DNA of 64,000 bases from Yersinia entomophaga. GTDB lineage: Bacteria; Pseudomonadota; Gammaproteobacteria; Enterobacterales; Enterobacteriaceae. The translations under genes were made by a program, and so were the position numbers. The stretch's first letter is position 1, and every line of letters starts with the position of its first letter. The notes under the pieces are model-generated. The model was given only the letters and a program-made list of their open reading frames with translations. It was not told where the DNA came from and searched no databases. The DNA is taken from the NCBI RefSeq assembly GCF_001656035.1, contig NZ_CP010029.1, forward strand, positions 1,330,885 to 1,394,884. The letters are read 5' to 3'. This document shows positions 1 through 10,275 of the stretch, in pieces.

Positions 1-213
1 GGCGCTGACTATGATCGCACGCTGATGGCGTGGTACGAAAAATTCCGCGCCGCGTGGCCAGTTTTGTCTGAAAAATACTCGGAACGATTTGAGAGAATGT
101 TCAGCTATTACCTGAATGCCTGCGCCGGTGCGTTCCGCGTCAGAGATATTCAGCTATGGCAGGTATTGTTTAGCCCGCGCGGCGTTGATGGCGGTCTCCG
201 CGTTCCTCGCTAA
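1..213 (+). CDS. cfa: Cyclopropane-fatty-acyl-phospholipid synthase, C-terminal end (partial)
   Basis: The frame is open from base 1 to a TAA at 211-213, so only the last 70 residues are present. The C-terminal motifs YSERFxRMF, YYLNACAGAFR and DIQLWQ are those of enterobacterial Cfa. The enzyme uses S-adenosylmethionine to methylenate unsaturated acyl chains of membrane phospholipids, typically on entry into stationary phase. The catalytic core lies outside the window. The neighbour ribE on the opposite strand is also its E. coli neighbour, and a terminator follows the stop. The family call is secure; nothing can be said about its start or regulation. Confidence 0.93.
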   Translation, partial: GADYDRTLMAWYEKFRAAWPVLSEKYSERFERMFSYYLNACAGAFRVRDIQLWQVLFSPRGVDGGLRVPR

Positions 214-231
214 CGTCTGATTCACGGGATC

Positions 232-275
232 AAAAAAAGGGATACGGCCAAGGCTGTTATCCCTTTTCTTTTTTT
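232..275. terminator. Bidirectional terminator between cfa and ribE
   Basis: An A-run and GGGATA pair with TATCCC and a T-rich run (CCCTTTTCTTTTTTT), and a small GCC/GGC stem sits inside. Both strands give a hairpin followed by a U-rich tract. It can therefore end cfa on the plus strand and ribE, which stops at 339, on the minus strand. Confidence 0.75.
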
Positions 276-338
276 CAGGCCGATTAAAGCAGCATTTGCT
301 CCACAGCGCGGCGCTTGCTTCGATTCAGCGCTGTAATG

Positions 339-1004
339 TTAAGATTGCGCTTTAGCCGCCATGTCACTGGCCAAATGCGCCGCCGCGCCGGCGATATCCC
401 GCTGAGCCAATATACGTTCTACCGTTTCGACCACCGCCTGGGTTTGCGGATCGATTTCAATATTGACGGTCTGCCCCAAACGTTTTTTGCCCAAAGTGGT
501 GCGTTCCAGCGTTTCCGGAATCAAATGCACGCAGAAACGTTTCCCTTCTACTTCGCCAATGGTCAGGCTGATGCCGTCGATACCGATAAAGCCTTTGTGC
601 AACACGTATTTCATCAAATCTTCACTTGGCATACGGAACCAGATCTGGCGATTATTTTCAGACGTGTAGATTTTGGCAATCTCGGCGGTGCAGGTAATGT
701 GGCCAGACATCAGGTGCCCACCAATTTCATCGCTGAATTTAGCCGCGCGCTCCAGATTCACCATATCGCCAACCTGTAGCTGACCCAAATTGGTAATGCG
801 CAGCGTTTCTTTAATCAAATCAAAGCTGACCAAATCGCCTTCCACCTTGGTCACCGTGAGGCAGCAACCGTTGTGAGACACAGATGCGCCTAAAGCCAGC
901 TCTGGCAACATATCCGTAGGGAATTTGATGACGTGGGTGCGAAAATTGGCCTTTTCATCGATGGCCACAACTGGCGCGGTGGCCTTAACAATACCAGTAA
1001 ACAT
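339..1004 (-). CDS. ribE: Riboflavin synthase, alpha subunit
   Basis: This enzyme dismutates two 6,7-dimethyl-8-ribityllumazine molecules to riboflavin and a pyrimidinedione, the last step of riboflavin synthesis in the cytosol. The 221 residues hold two lumazine-binding repeats. The first carries [10 protein letters not shown] at about 42-51, the second [10 protein letters not shown] at about 140-149, with [14 protein letters not shown] between them. The ATG giving MFTGIV at 1004 is the family's conserved N terminus, and an AGAGG precedes it. A TTG six bases upstream is not needed. E. coli calls this gene ribC, and mdtK is divergent in both genomes. No FMN riboswitch is visible upstream. Confidence 0.97.
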   Translation of the reverse strand: MFTGIVKATAPVVAIDEKANFRTHVIKFPTDMLPELALGASVSHNGCCLTVTKVEGDLVSFDLIKETLRITNLGQLQVGDMVNLERAAKFSDEIGGHLMSGHITCTAEIAKIYTSENNRQIWFRMPSEDLMKYVLHKGFIGIDGISLTIGEVEGKRFCVHLIPETLERTTLGKKRLGQTVNIEIDPQTQAVVETVERILAQRDIAGAAAHLASDMAAKAQS

Positions 1005-1147
1005 AGGCAATGCCTCTTATTCGTTATCTATAGCGAGGAAAATTATCTTGATTGACCTCAGTTTGCCCTAGAAAAACCGGAAAACCAATTCGCGAAAGGT
1101 AAAAATCTGCAAGGTTATCTACTTCGTTGATAATAAGTTACAAATGA

Positions 1148-1175
1148 TTGCTTAAGCTTTTAGAGACGGTACAAT
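1148..1175 (+). promoter_or_regulatory. Candidate sigma-70 promoter of mdtK
   Basis: TTGCTT (1148-1153), a 16-base spacer and TACAAT (1170-1175) lie about 75 bases before the mdtK start. Nothing better is seen in the ribE-mdtK gap. Confidence 0.55.
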
Positions 1176-1252
1176 ATTTGCCCTCAAGGACGATATTTTA
1201 TCATCGTAACTATTAGCCTGCTTAATCCCAACATTATTAGAAAGGTGTGTAC

Positions 1253-2626
1253 TTGCAAAAGTATCTAACAGAAGTCCGCTGCTTATTAGCGCTGGCTATT
1301 CCGGTGGTGATCGCCTCGGTATCCCAAACTGCCATGGGGGTGGTCGATACTATTATGGCCGGCTCGGTCAGTGCCACCGACATGGCGGCCGTCGCCGTCG
1401 GTACCTCAATCTGGCTCCCCGTTATCCTGTTCGGTCACGGCCTGCTCTTGGCATTAACGCCAACCGTAGCTCAATTAAATGGCTCAGGTCGCCGTGACCA
1501 AATCGCTCATCAGATTCGCCAGGGCTTTTGGCTGGCGTCGATATTATCGGTGCTGATTATGACTCTGCTGTATCACAGCGACCATGTCATCACCCGAATG
1601 CATAACATCGATCCGGTCATGGCAGAAAAAGCCGTGGGCTTCTTGCACGCGATTCTGTGGGGCGCGCCGGGTTATCTGTTCTTCCAGGTTTTGCGTAATC
1701 AGTGTGAGGGATTATCCAAAACCAAACCGGGGATGGTGATTGGTTTTCTTGGCCTGCTGGTCAATATCCCCATCAACTACATCTTCATCTACGGTAAGTT
1801 TGGCGCACCGGCGCTGGGTGGCGTGGGCTGTGGCGTGGCGACCGCCAGCGTGTACTGGGTGATGTTCCTGATGATGCGTTGGTATGTGACCAAAGCCCGT
1901 TCACAGCAGGATATCAAGCTGGAAAAAGGCTTCGCACCACCGGATTGGCATGTAATGAAACGCCTGAGCGGCCTCGGTTTGCCGATTGCTCTGGCGCTGT
2001 TTTTTGAAGTGACGCTTTTTGCCGTCGTGGCGCTGTTGGTCTCCCCCTTGGGGATTGTGCCGGTAGCTGGACATCAGATCGCACTTAACTTCAGCTCACT
2101 GATGTTTATGTTACCCATGTCTCTCAGCGTAGCGGCAACGATTCGCGTAGGACATCGTTTGGGCGAAGGCTCTGTTGCAGCCGCGCAGGTTTCGGCTTAT
2201 ACCGCCATCGCCGTCGGCCTGTGTCTGGCGATGATGACGGCGATATCGACCGTGATATTCCGCGAACAAATCGCCCTGCTCTACAACAAATCGCCGGAAG
2301 TGGTGATTATGGCGTCTCATCTGATGCTACTGGCGGCAATTTATCAGCTGTCTGACGCGGTACAAGTGATCGGCAGCGGCGTACTTCGCGGCTATAAAGA
2401 TACCCGTTCTATCTTCTTTATCACCTTTACATCTTATTGGGTGTTAGGTTTGCCGAGCGGCTATATTCTAGCCCTGACCGATTATGTGGTCCCGGCGATG
2501 GGGCCAAGCGGTTTCTGGACCGGTTTCATTATCGGTCTGACCGCTGCGGCGATTCTGATGACATTGCGAATTCGTTGGCTGCAAAGGCAACCCGCCGAGT
2601 TTATTTTGCAGCGTGCCGCACATTAA
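1253..2626 (+). CDS. mdtK: MATE-family multidrug efflux pump MdtK
   Basis: This inner-membrane antiporter exports cationic drugs and fluoroquinolones in exchange for Na+ or H+. From TTG 1253 the product is 457 residues, the same length as E. coli MdtK. It is hydrophobic throughout, consistent with 12 transmembrane helices in two MatE halves. Family motifs include [22 protein letters not shown] and AQLNGSGRR near the N terminus. The start rests on the Shine-Dalgarno: AAAGG at 1241-1245 is seven bases from TTG 1253, which gives MQKYLTE as in E. coli. GTG 1247 would leave almost no spacing. It is divergent from ribE, as in E. coli. Confidence 0.96.
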   Translation: MQKYLTEVRCLLALAIPVVIASVSQTAMGVVDTIMAGSVSATDMAAVAVGTSIWLPVILFGHGLLLALTPTVAQLNGSGRRDQIAHQIRQGFWLASILSVLIMTLLYHSDHVITRMHNIDPVMAEKAVGFLHAILWGAPGYLFFQVLRNQCEGLSKTKPGMVIGFLGLLVNIPINYIFIYGKFGAPALGGVGCGVATASVYWVMFLMMRWYVTKARSQQDIKLEKGFAPPDWHVMKRLSGLGLPIALALFFEVTLFAVVALLVSPLGIVPVAGHQIALNFSSLMFMLPMSLSVAATIRVGHRLGEGSVAAAQVSAYTAIAVGLCLAMMTAISTVIFREQIALLYNKSPEVVIMASHLMLLAAIYQLSDAVQVIGSGVLRGYKDTRSIFFITFTSYWVLGLPSGYILALTDYVVPAMGPSGFWTGFIIGLTAAAILMTLRIRWLQRQPAEFILQRAAH

Positions 2627-2660
2627 ACTCGTCGCAGTTATGATTCGGGAAATAAAGTTC

Positions 2661-2698
2661 TAAAAAAACCTGCGCCGGGTTATTCCGCCCGGTGCAGG
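2661..2698 (-). terminator. Strong hairpin after mdtK, U-tract on the minus strand
   Basis: CCTGCGCCGGG and CCCGGTGCAGG pair around an eight-base loop. The T-run (TTTTTTTA) lies on the minus strand, while the plus strand has only AAAATCC after the stem. It reads as a terminator for leftward transcripts, although mdtK arrives from the left. It may still help stabilise the mdtK 3' end. Confidence 0.5.
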
Positions 2699-2789
2699 AA
2701 AATCCGAATCAAAGCTGGAGAAAAAAACGTCGCAATGAGCGAAAGCTCAGCAATCGCGTGAAATTACGAATAAAATTGCGTTTTTCTCC

Positions 2790-2818
2790 TTGCCAGAGGA
2801 CGGGCTGCCCGTTAATAT
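2790..2818 (+). promoter_or_regulatory. Promoter of the tRNA-Val cluster
   Basis: TTGCCA (2790-2795), a 17-base spacer and TAATAT (2813-2818) precede the first tRNA by 40 bases. The GC-rich stretch after the -10 (GTCCCCGCCG) resembles the discriminator of stringently controlled tRNA promoters. Confidence 0.65.
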
Positions 2819-2858
2819 TCGTCCCCGCCGTCACCTTTGATGGCCGGTAATAATCGAT

Positions 2859-2935
2859 GCGTCCGTAGCTCAGTTGGTTAGAGCACCACCTTGACATGGT
2901 GGGGGTCGGTGGTTCGAGTCCACTCGGACGCACCA
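2859..2935 (+). tRNA. tRNA-Val, anticodon GAC, copy 1
   Basis: This is a 77-nt cloverleaf with a GCGTCCG/CGGACGC acceptor stem and an encoded ACCA end. The anticodon loop TTGACAT places GAC at 2893-2895, which reads GUC and GUU. The T arm carries GGTTCGAGTCC. It is the first of three identical tandem copies at the place of the E. coli valV-valW pair. Confidence 0.98.
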
Positions 2936-2973
2936 ACATTATTATCAAGCATTGGCAGTAGATTGAATGATAT

Positions 2974-3050
2974 GCGTCCGTAGCTCAGTTGGTTAGAGCA
3001 CCACCTTGACATGGTGGGGGTCGGTGGTTCGAGTCCACTCGGACGCACCA
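2974..3050 (+). tRNA. tRNA-Val, anticodon GAC, copy 2
   Basis: The sequence is identical to copy 1 over all 77 nt, including the encoded CCA. It lies 38 bases downstream of copy 1 and is probably processed from the same transcript. Confidence 0.98.
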
Positions 3051-3081
3051 TTCAAACATCAGATTGACAAGATTATTCAGT

Positions 3082-3158
3082 GCGTCCGTAGCTCAGTTGG
3101 TTAGAGCACCACCTTGACATGGTGGGGGTCGGTGGTTCGAGTCCACTCGGACGCACCA
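3082..3158 (+). tRNA. tRNA-Val, anticodon GAC, copy 3
   Basis: The sequence is identical to copies 1 and 2 and lies 31 bases after copy 2. No clear rho-independent terminator follows; the next bases are AT-rich without a good stem. Confidence 0.98.
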
Positions 3159-3433
3159 AATCTTGATTCTTACCGCGCTTTCTCATTCATTCTTCTCATT
3201 CTCAACCGCTATTCTCATGACCCGCAAAATGCTTCAATTCGTTTTTCCAAGTTCCTGACGATCCAGCGCATTCACCTCGATTTTATTCGCTGTATAGCCC
3301 CTAATGTCACATAAAATTTACACTCTGTATGCTTAATCACTGACTGTTGCGCAACAAATCGCGCCGAGCGCCTCAGTTTGCGCTACATTTGCGTGATTTT
3401 TATCAAAACTGGTGATGAGAATTTGATTTTCAT
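3159..3433. other. Gap between the tRNA-Val cluster and the pykF promoter
   Basis: This AT-rich stretch has no convincing ORF, RNA or terminator. A short frame running out of the third tRNA is a by-product of the tRNA sequence. With the pykF leader, the gene-free interval is about 560 bases. Confidence 0.5.
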
Positions 3434-3462
3434 TTCATTTCCGGTCACTTACGCCGTATAAT
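3434..3462 (+). promoter_or_regulatory. Promoter of pykF
   Basis: A perfect TATAAT lies at 3457-3462, with TTCATT (3434-3439) 17 bases upstream as a weak -35. The predicted start is near 3469, leaving a leader of about 250 bases. Confidence 0.65.
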
Positions 3463-3479
3463 ACGAACCGTCGTTTCAG

Positions 3480-3495
3480 TTGAATGGTTTCAGCA
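3480..3495. promoter_or_regulatory. Candidate Cra (FruR) operator of pykF
   Basis: TTGAATGGTTTCAGC matches the Cra consensus (TGAAnCGnTTCA type) except for one central base. It lies just downstream of the predicted start point, where Cra represses pykF in E. coli. The site is inferred from sequence only. Confidence 0.6.
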
Positions 3496-3717
3496 TCTTG
3501 ATCTATAGATACGCTAAAAAAATACAACTCCTCAATTGGCTGTCGCAGACAGGCCCAGCGCGAAGTCCTGCGCAAAAGTTTTCCGCTCGATCTCTTCAAC
3601 TGTCACCTATTCTTAGTATTGTTTCATTACACCAGACACGCCCCACATTCCGTTCCGTCAGCCTAGCTGGCGGATTCTTTCGCTTTTTATCCATCACAAC
3701 TTGTAGAAAAATCCGTC

Positions 3718-5130
3718 ATGAAAAAGACTAAAATTGTTTGTACTATCGGGCCAAAAACCGAATCTGAAGAAATGTTGACCAACCTGCTGAAAGCAGGAAT
3801 GAACGTCATGCGTTTGAACTTCTCCCACGGTGACTATGCTGAGCACGGTCAACGTATCAAAAATATCCGTGCGGTTATGGAGAAAACCGGTCTGAAAGCG
3901 GGCATCCTGCTGGACACCAAAGGCCCGGAAATCCGCACCATGAAACTGGAAGGCGGTAAAGACGTGGCGCTGGTTGCTGGCCAGACCTTCACCTTCACCA
4001 CTGACCAGAGCGTGATTGGTAACAACCAAACTGTCGCCGTTACCTACGCTGGCTTCGCCGCTGACCTGAAAATCGGTAACACCGTGCTGGTTGATGACGG
4101 TTTGATCGGTATGGAAGTGATTGAAGTCACTGAAAGCACTGTCGTTTGTAAAGTACTGAACAACGGCGATCTGGGCGAAAACAAAGGCGTTAACCTGCCG
4201 GGCGTTTCCATCCAACTGCCTGCACTGGCTGAAAAAGACAAAGGCGACCTGATCTTTGGTTGTGAGCAAGGCGTTGACTTCGTTGCGGCTTCCTTTATTC
4301 GTAAACGTTCTGACGTGCTGGAAATCCGTGAGCACCTGAAAGCCCACGGCGGCGAACACATTCAGATCATCTCCAAAATTGAAAACCAGGAAGGCCTGAA
4401 TAACTTCGACGAAATTCTGGAAGCGTCTGACGGTATCATGGTTGCTCGTGGCGACCTGGGCGTTGAAATCCCGGTTGAAGAAGTTATCTTCGCGCAGAAG
4501 ATGATGATCGAGAAATGTAACCGCGCGCGTAAAGTGGTCATCACCGCCACCCAAATGCTCGATTCCATGATCAAAAACCCGCGCCCTACCCGCGCAGAAG
4601 CCGGCGACGTAGCTAACGCCATTCTGGACGGTACCGACGCAGTGATGCTGTCCGGTGAAAGCGCCAAGGGTAAATACCCGCTGGAGTCCGTGAGCATCAT
4701 GGCGACCATCTGTGAGCGTACAGATCGCGTTATGCCTAGCCGCATCGAATCACTGAACGACAACCGCAAAATGCGTATCACCGAAGCCGTTTGCCGTGGT
4801 GCAGTTGAAACCGCAGAGAAACTGGGTGCTCCGTTGATCGTCGTTGCAACCGGCGGCGGCAAGTCAGCCAAGTCGGTACGTAAATACTTCCCAACCGCGA
4901 CTATTCTGGCGCTGACCACCAATGAAGTGACTGCGCGTCAGTTAATTCTGACCAAAGGCGTTATCCCTTCCGTCGTGAAAGAAATTGCTTCTACCGATGA
5001 TTTCTACCGTATTGGTAAAGAAGCGGCATTGGCAAGCGGTCTGGCGCAGAAAGGTGACGTAGTCGTGATGGTTTCTGGTGCACTGGTACCAAGCGGCACG
5101 ACCAATACTTCTTCAGTACACGTTCTTTAA
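3718..5130 (+). CDS. pykF: Pyruvate kinase I
   Basis: Pyruvate kinase transfers phosphate from PEP to ADP and is the last step of glycolysis. The 470 residues match the length of E. coli PykF, the fructose-1,6-bisphosphate-activated isozyme. The N terminus [13 protein letters not shown] is diagnostic. The active-site block ISKIENQEG (about 220-228), the [12 protein letters not shown] segment and ATQMLDSMI are intact. The ATG at 3718 gives the conserved MKKTK, although the Shine-Dalgarno is weak. A Cra-like site at the promoter fits glycolytic repression. The opposing enzyme, PEP synthase, lies further along. A strong terminator follows. Confidence 0.98.
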   Translation: MKKTKIVCTIGPKTESEEMLTNLLKAGMNVMRLNFSHGDYAEHGQRIKNIRAVMEKTGLKAGILLDTKGPEIRTMKLEGGKDVALVAGQTFTFTTDQSVIGNNQTVAVTYAGFAADLKIGNTVLVDDGLIGMEVIEVTESTVVCKVLNNGDLGENKGVNLPGVSIQLPALAEKDKGDLIFGCEQGVDFVAASFIRKRSDVLEIREHLKAHGGEHIQIISKIENQEGLNNFDEILEASDGIMVARGDLGVEIPVEEVIFAQKMMIEKCNRARKVVITATQMLDSMIKNPRPTRAEAGDVANAILDGTDAVMLSGESAKGKYPLESVSIMATICERTDRVMPSRIESLNDNRKMRITEAVCRGAVETAEKLGAPLIVVATGGGKSAKSVRKYFPTATILALTTNEVTARQLILTKGVIPSVVKEIASTDDFYRIGKEAALASGLAQKGDVVVMVSGALVPSGTTNTSSVHVL

Positions 5131-5162
5131 TCCAACTCGGGTTGTTCTGCTGAATATATTTA

Positions 5163-5194
5163 AACGCCGCTTATTACAGCGGCGTTTTTCTTTT
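5163..5194 (+). terminator. Terminator of pykF
   Basis: AACGCCGCT and AGCGGCGTT form a nine-pair stem with a six-base loop, followed by TTTCTTTT. It lies 33 bases after the stop codon. Confidence 0.9.
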
Positions 5195-5375
5195 ATCTTT
5201 TTGTTCCCGTCCTTTCTCAAAAAACATTTAATCCCACCCCGGTTACAGGCTGTTTTATAAATAAGACTTGTCCCATGGAGTACATTGGTTTTGTTTTTAT
5301 TTTTTAACGATTTTTTAAAACCAGACGCTTCTTTGAGCGAACGATCAAAATAAAGCTCATTAACATAAAAAATTT

Positions 5376-5413
5376 ATTCTCTTTCGAAAAAAGTTTGTGT
5401 AATACTTGTATCG
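5376..5413 (+). promoter_or_regulatory. Promoter and start point of lpp
   Basis: The stretch GTGTAATACTTGTA followed by CGCTACATGGAG is nearly the E. coli lpp promoter and leader. The -10 is TAATAC (5400-5405) and the expected start is the G near 5413. An AT-rich region precedes it. Confidence 0.8.
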
Positions 5414-5438
5414 CTACATGGAGATTAACTTAATCTAG

Positions 5439-5687
<249 letters not shown>

Positions 5688-5700
5688 TATTACTTCAATG

Positions 5701-5732
5701 AAAAATGGCGCACATTGTGCGCCATTTTTTTT
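5701..5732 (+). terminator. Terminator of lpp
   Basis: AAATGGCGCAC and GTGCGCCATTT pair around a three-base loop and are followed by a long T-run. It lies about 14 bases after the stop. Confidence 0.92.
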
Positions 5733-5810
5733 ACCCCGAACAATCCCCTCACCTTCGTCATTTGCACTTTATCCTTATCCGGTAAGTCGATTTATTTATC
5801 TGCTGGAACA

Positions 5811-5832
5811 ATGAAAGCATCCTTGCTTTCAT
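5811..5832 (-). terminator. Weak hairpin downstream of ldtE
   Basis: ATGAAAGCA and TGCTTTCAT pair around a four-base loop, 37 bases beyond the ldtE stop. The U-tract on the minus strand is poor (TGTTCC), so termination is uncertain. Confidence 0.35.
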
Positions 5833-5868
5833 CTTGTCCCGCAACGTCGAGGCGTTTATTTGCGGTGA

Positions 5869-6909
5869 TTAGTGGGACTCAGAATAGATTGGGCCTGGCT
5901 GAGTAAGCTTAGGGATAGTCTGTTCTTCAGCCTGTGACGCTTCCAGAGGGGCTACAGCAGCCGGAGCGGCATCAGAGGCTACCATTCCTTTGCTGGCTAA
6001 TACTGGCATCCCAGAACGGCGTACAATCGCACTTTCAACCACTGCGGTATCTGTCTCGCCATCGGCCATAAAGGCTTTCACACCGGCACTCAGCGCGATT
6101 GGCATGGTTTGCGGATCGTCATTGTCTGTACGGGACAGCGGCTGGTGAACTTCTACGTAGCGTTTACCGTCCGGTTCAACAGAATATTTGATCGGCTCAT
6201 TGATAATCTGTACGCGGGTGCCTTTAGGTACCGAGTTGAACAGCGCCTGAATATCGTCAGGACGCAGACGGATACAGCCAGAGCTAACGCGCATGCCGAT
6301 ACCGAAGTTAGCGTTGGTACCGTGAATCAGGTACTCACCGGCACCGGCAGACAGACGCATCGCAAACAGACCCATAGGATTTTCCGGACCGGCAGGAACA
6401 ACGGCCGGTAAAGTCACGCCTTGCGCCAGATAGTGCTTACGAATATTCGCCGTTGGCGTCCAGGTTGGATTCGGGATTTTCTGACTGACGGAGGTCGTCA
6501 TAATTGGGGTGTTACGCCCTAACTGGCCGATACCGATTGGATAAACGATGACTTTATCCTGACCTTTTGGATAGTAGTACAGACGCAGTTCTGCCAGGTT
6601 AATCACAATGCCTTCACGCGGGGTGTCTGGCAGTATCATTTGCGTTGGAATGGTTAACACTGAACCCGGCTTAGGTAAGTACGGATCGGTGCCTGGGTTG
6701 GCTTCCAGCATACCCAATAGACCGATTTTATAATCGGCAGCAATAGCCTCCAGCGGACGGCCATCGTTTGGAACGGTAAAGGTAGTATTTTCACCAATAA
6801 GACGACTATTGGCCGGTGGCAGAGGATATTCAGTTGCATTGGCCGCAGTGATACTGCCTGCCATACAGGTGGCGAATAACATACCTATCAAAGTTAATGC
6901 ACGTTTCAT
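5869..6909 (-). CDS. ldtE: Periplasmic L,D-transpeptidase (YkuD family)
   Basis: This family forms meso-DAP-to-meso-DAP cross-links in peptidoglycan or links Lpp to it. The 346-residue product has a Sec signal peptide ending near ANA (about 26) and a LysM-like segment near 45-95 (IAADYKIGLLGMLEANPG). The YkuD domain follows, with the catalytic block HGTNANFGIGMRVSSGCIRL and its His, Gly, Ser and Cys residues. The place between lpp and sufE is that of E. coli ynhG (ldtE), so that name is used; sequence alone cannot exclude an LdtB/C-type role. A good ribosome site (AGGAACT) precedes the ATG. The last 80 residues are Ala-rich and probably variable. Confidence 0.9.
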   Translation of the reverse strand: MKRALTLIGMLFATCMAGSITAANATEYPLPPANSRLIGENTTFTVPNDGRPLEAIAADYKIGLLGMLEANPGTDPYLPKPGSVLTIPTQMILPDTPREGIVINLAELRLYYYPKGQDKVIVYPIGIGQLGRNTPIMTTSVSQKIPNPTWTPTANIRKHYLAQGVTLPAVVPAGPENPMGLFAMRLSAGAGEYLIHGTNANFGIGMRVSSGCIRLRPDDIQALFNSVPKGTRVQIINEPIKYSVEPDGKRYVEVHQPLSRTDNDDPQTMPIALSAGVKAFMADGETDTAVVESAIVRRSGMPVLASKGMVASDAAPAAVAPLEASQAEEQTIPKLTQPGPIYSESH

Positions 6910-7230
6910 GCTTAGTTCCTACATCACTTCTTCAAATTCGGTTTATACGGCGAGCTAGTTCGTGTGATTTTCATAGCCAATAATTGGCAAAACTATACTA
7001 ACAGTAATGATTCTAAAGGCAATTTATTTCTCTAAAAATCAAGGTGTTAGAAATTAATTTTTCTTTGCCTTTTTCGCCCCCCAGACAAGATTTAACCTGC
7101 TGAAATATCACCGTTTTAACACTGTGACTGACTTCGCAAAAATATTTTTATAACAATTATGGGTGAATAGATTAATAAATGATTAAGAAGGTTCTGAGAG
7201 GCAGACACGCTGCCTCGGAAGAAAGGTCAC
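6910..7230. other. Gap between ldtE and sufE
   Basis: This AT-rich region has no supported gene. It must hold the leftward ldtE promoter and the 3' end of the suf transcript, including the hairpin at 7198-7216. No known operator was recognised. Confidence 0.5.
7198..7216 (-). terminator. Candidate terminator of the suf operon
   Basis: GAGGCAG and CTGCCTC pair around five bases, 15 bases after the sufE stop. The following minus-strand bases (TCAGAACCTTCTT) are only moderately U-rich. Confidence 0.45.
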
Positions 7231-7653
7231 TCAGACTAATAATGATGCTTTATTACGAATTGCGCGAATCATTGCTTCCAATCCCTGGGATCGAGATGGC
7301 GTTAAATGCTGGCTTAGAGCCAAATCGGCAAAATAAGGGCGAACGTCCAGATCGATAATTTGCTGCGGAGTTAACCCCTGATACAGAATAAAGACGACCG
7401 CAACTAACCCTTTTACGATAGTCGCATCGCTGTCACCGGCAAAATGAATAGTGCCCTGCTCGGTCAAGGTCAAGGTCATGCTGATCCACACCTGGCTCTG
7501 GCAGCCGCTAATCAGGTTTTCTGGCTGGCGCTCGGTGTCGCTCAACGGCGGCAACATAGCGCCCAATTCGATCACGTACAGGTATTTTTCTTCCCAATTA
7601 TGGCAGCGGGAAAAATTGCGAATCAATTTTTGCTTATCTGGCAACGTGGCCAT
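7231..7653 (-). CDS. sufE: Cysteine desulfuration protein SufE
   Basis: SufE accepts persulfide sulfur from SufS and passes it to the SufBCD scaffold for Fe-S assembly. The 140-residue product carries the acceptor Cys51 in the motif GCQSQVW and the C-terminal block [21 protein letters not shown] 7653 gives MATLPDKQK as in E. coli (MALLPDKEK) and has AGGAAG upstream. The open frame continues further 5', but that part is antisense to sufS and is not expected to be translated. It is the last gene of sufABCDSE, 104 bases after sufS. Confidence 0.97.
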   Translation of the reverse strand: MATLPDKQKLIRNFSRCHNWEEKYLYVIELGAMLPPLSDTERQPENLISGCQSQVWISMTLTLTEQGTIHFAGDSDATIVKGLVAVVFILYQGLTPQQIIDLDVRPYFADLALSQHLTPSRSQGLEAMIRAIRNKASLLV

Positions 7654-7757
7654 GGAGAGGCTTCCTAATACGGTAAAAAATAAAGCTGACCAAGACGCTA
7701 GCCAGCTTTGATAACGGCAACGCTCTGACCAACAGGCGCTGCGGAGTTTGGCTTTAC

Positions 7758-8978
7758 TTAGCCTAGCAAACGCTTGACCCGTTGTAACCCCGCCACCAGC
7801 CGGTTGATATCCTCTCGGCTGGTATAAACCGCCAGAGAAGCGCGGCACATGCTCGGAACGCCGTAGTGCTGCATCAATGGCATCGCACAGTGATGGCCGG
7901 TACGAATGGCAATCCCGTACTGATCGAGAAAACTTCCTACGTCAAAGGCATGATGTTGCCCCAGATTAAAGGCAATGACTCCCGCCCGTGACGCTGGACC
8001 GTACATGATTACCCCTTCAACCTGCTGCAGTGCTTCGACGGCGTAGGCCATCAGCTCATGCTCGTAGCGCTGTATGTTATCCAGCCCCAGTTCGCTCAGG
8101 TAGCTCATTGCCGCGCCTAACCCCATCATACCCGCGGTGTTCGGCGATCCGGCCTCAAAGCGCCCCGGCGCATCAGCGTAGGTGGTTCCTTCGGTCAGGC
8201 TGACGGTTTTAATCATCGCCCCACCGCCTTCCCACGGCGGCATTTGCTGCAACAGTTCGCTTTTTCCGTACAGAATACCAATACCGGTCGGTCCATACAG
8301 TTTGTGGCCGGAGAAAGCATAAAAATCACAGCCCAGTTTCTGTACGTCCACCGCCTGATGCATCACCGCCTGAGCGCCGTCCACCAGCACCAGCAAACCG
8401 GCGGCCTTGGCCGTTGCCACGATTTGCTCAATCGGGTTAACCGTACCCAATACGTTGGAAACGTGAGTCATGGCCAGCAAACGAGTCGTATCATCGATCA
8501 GGTGCGGTAGAACGCTCAGATCCAATTCGCCGCTCGCGGTAATCGGCCAGACGCGAATTTCAATGCCGCGCTCCTGAGCCAGCATCTGCCAGGGAACGAT
8601 ATTCGCGTGATGCTCCATTTCGGTGATGATAATACTGTCACCAGCTTTGAGGAAATGTCGCCCGTAGCTGTTTGCCACCAGATTAATAGCTTCGGTGGTA
8701 CCTTTCACAAAAACGATTTCATCCGGCGAGTTGGCATGGATAAATTCTGCCGCCTGGCAGCGGACTTGTTCCATCGCCTGAGTCGCCTCAGCGCTGAGGG
8801 TGTGAATTCCCCGATGCACCGCCGCATAGCCGCTGCGGTAAAACTCTAGCTCGCGCTCAATCACCGCATTGGGTTTCTGCGCGCTAGCCGCGCTGTCCAG
8901 ATAGGCCAGCGGCTGGCCGTTGACTTCCCGGGCAAGCAATGGAAAATCGGCGCGAATGCGTTCCAGCGGGTAACTCAT
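7758..8978 (-). CDS. sufS: Cysteine desulfurase SufS
   Basis: This PLP enzyme removes sulfur from L-cysteine and hands the persulfide to SufE. The 406 residues equal E. coli SufS in length. The PLP lysine is K226 in [11 protein letters not shown], and the persulfide-bearing Cys364 lies in [11 protein letters not shown]. The His of [11 protein letters not shown] is also present. Start 8978 ([13 protein letters not shown]) aligns with the E. coli N terminus; a longer in-frame start would reach into sufD. The gene begins 16 bases after the sufD stop. The Suf system works under iron limitation and oxidative stress. Confidence 0.97.
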   Translation of the reverse strand: MSYPLERIRADFPLLAREVNGQPLAYLDSAASAQKPNAVIERELEFYRSGYAAVHRGIHTLSAEATQAMEQVRCQAAEFIHANSPDEIVFVKGTTEAINLVANSYGRHFLKAGDSIIITEMEHHANIVPWQMLAQERGIEIRVWPITASGELDLSVLPHLIDDTTRLLAMTHVSNVLGTVNPIEQIVATAKAAGLLVLVDGAQAVMHQAVDVQKLGCDFYAFSGHKLYGPTGIGILYGKSELLQQMPPWEGGGAMIKTVSLTEGTTYADAPGRFEAGSPNTAGMMGLGAAMSYLSELGLDNIQRYEHELMAYAVEALQQVEGVIMYGPASRAGVIAFNLGQHHAFDVGSFLDQYGIAIRTGHHCAMPLMQHYGVPSMCRASLAVYTSREDINRLVAGLQRVKRLLG

Positions 8979-8994
8979 AGTTGTTCTCTCATCA

Positions 8995-10275
8995 TTATTC
9001 TCCCGCCAGACGCTCGGCAATCCGCTCCATCACCAGTTTACGGATGGTTTCGTTGCTCATCGCTTCGGTCAATTCCGCAGCGAAAGCAAAGATAATCATT
9101 TGCTGAGCATCGGCCTGACTGATACCGCGGGACTGTAGATAGAACAGCTGTTCGGCGTCAATCCGCCCGACGGTCGCACCGTGGCTGCACTTCACGTCAT
9201 CGGCGTAAATTTCCAGCTGCGGTTTGGTGTCCACCTCTGCCAGTTTGCTCAACAACAGGTTGTTATTGGTCATCTGACCGTCGGTTTTCAGCGCGTGCTG
9301 TGCCACCTTGATCATGCCGTTAAACACGGCCTTGCCCCGCTCCCGCACCACGGTTTTATGTAGCTGACGGCTTTCGCAATAGCCTTTATTGTGTTCCAGA
9401 TAGGTTCGGGTATCACAAACTTCGCGGCCAATAGGTAACAGCAGGCTGTTCATCGATAAACTTGCGCCCTCGCCGTTAAGCTGGGCGCTGGTGTTATGGC
9501 GAGTCAGACCGGCACCCAGCAAGAAACTGTAGCTTCTGGCGCGAGCGTCACGTCCCATCACCACGTCATTATGAGCAAAGTGATAGCTTTGCGGCGTTTC
9601 AAAGGCCAGCTTGCAGTGGCTCAGTTGGGCATTGTCGCCGACAGAAATGGTCAGCCGCGCGCCGGTAAAGTGAGGCAAATCATTCAGGCTGACATAATGC
9701 TCGACAATATCAGCCTGAGTATTCGCTTCCAGCATCACATGGTGGCGATAGTGGCTGGTATTCACCAGCTCAGTATCTGCACCAGAGCTGATATGCAGCA
9801 GATATAGCGGTTTTTCCGCCTGTTTTCCCGCTGGCAGACGAATCACTGTGCCCTCCTGCGCCAGACTTTCCGTCAGATGCAGGAATACCTCAGATTGCAC
9901 CGGGGCAGGCAATTCGGAGGCAGCAGTCAGTGGGCTAACCAGATAAACACCGAATTCGGTATCGCTCAGGCTGGCGTCGAAACGGCCGTCCACAAAGACC
10001 AGACGATAGGCGTCTAGCGGCAGCGCCAGCGCGGTTAACTGCTGTGAGCTAACCTGTGTCTGAGCAAAGCCAAAACGTTGTTCAAGCAAGTGGTTAATCG
10101 GCGTATATTTCCAGTCTTCATGCTTTGCGGTTGGGAAACCCAACCTCTGAGCCTGCTGCCAATGGCTATCGGCACGCCCACCGCGAGCGCCTTGCTGTAC
10201 CAATTGACTCAGTTGCTGCAGTACCGTAGCACTGTTCTGATGCGGGTTATTACTGTTGGTCGGTAAGCCAGCCAT
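8995..10275 (-). CDS. sufD: Fe-S cluster assembly protein SufD
   Basis: SufD is a paralogue of SufB and completes the SufBC2D scaffold, where it is needed for iron entry. The product is 426 residues, against 423 in E. coli. It starts MAGLP and keeps the beta-helix core motifs [29 protein letters not shown] and QARQ-type C-terminal helices. The invariant Cys and His of KCSHGATVG are seen. The 5' end overlaps sufC by 26 bases, so translation is probably coupled. Confidence 0.97.
   Translation of the reverse strand: MAGLPTNSNNPHQNSATVLQQLSQLVQQGARGGRADSHWQQAQRLGFPTAKHEDWKYTPINHLLEQRFGFAQTQVSSQQLTALALPLDAYRLVFVDGRFDASLSDTEFGVYLVSPLTAASELPAPVQSEVFLHLTESLAQEGTVIRLPAGKQAEKPLYLLHISSGADTELVNTSHYRHHVMLEANTQADIVEHYVSLNDLPHFTGARLTISVGDNAQLSHCKLAFETPQSYHFAHNDVVMGRDARARSYSFLLGAGLTRHNTSAQLNGEGASLSMNSLLLPIGREVCDTRTYLEHNKGYCESRQLHKTVVRERGKAVFNGMIKVAQHALKTDGQMTNNNLLLSKLAEVDTKPQLEIYADDVKCSHGATVGRIDAEQLFYLQSRGISQADAQQMIIFAFAAELTEAMSNETIRKLVMERIAERLAGE

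Noticed and set aside
2709-2948. 79-residue minus-strand frame across the first tRNA-Val
   Set aside because: It is a common false frame produced by tRNA antisense sequence.
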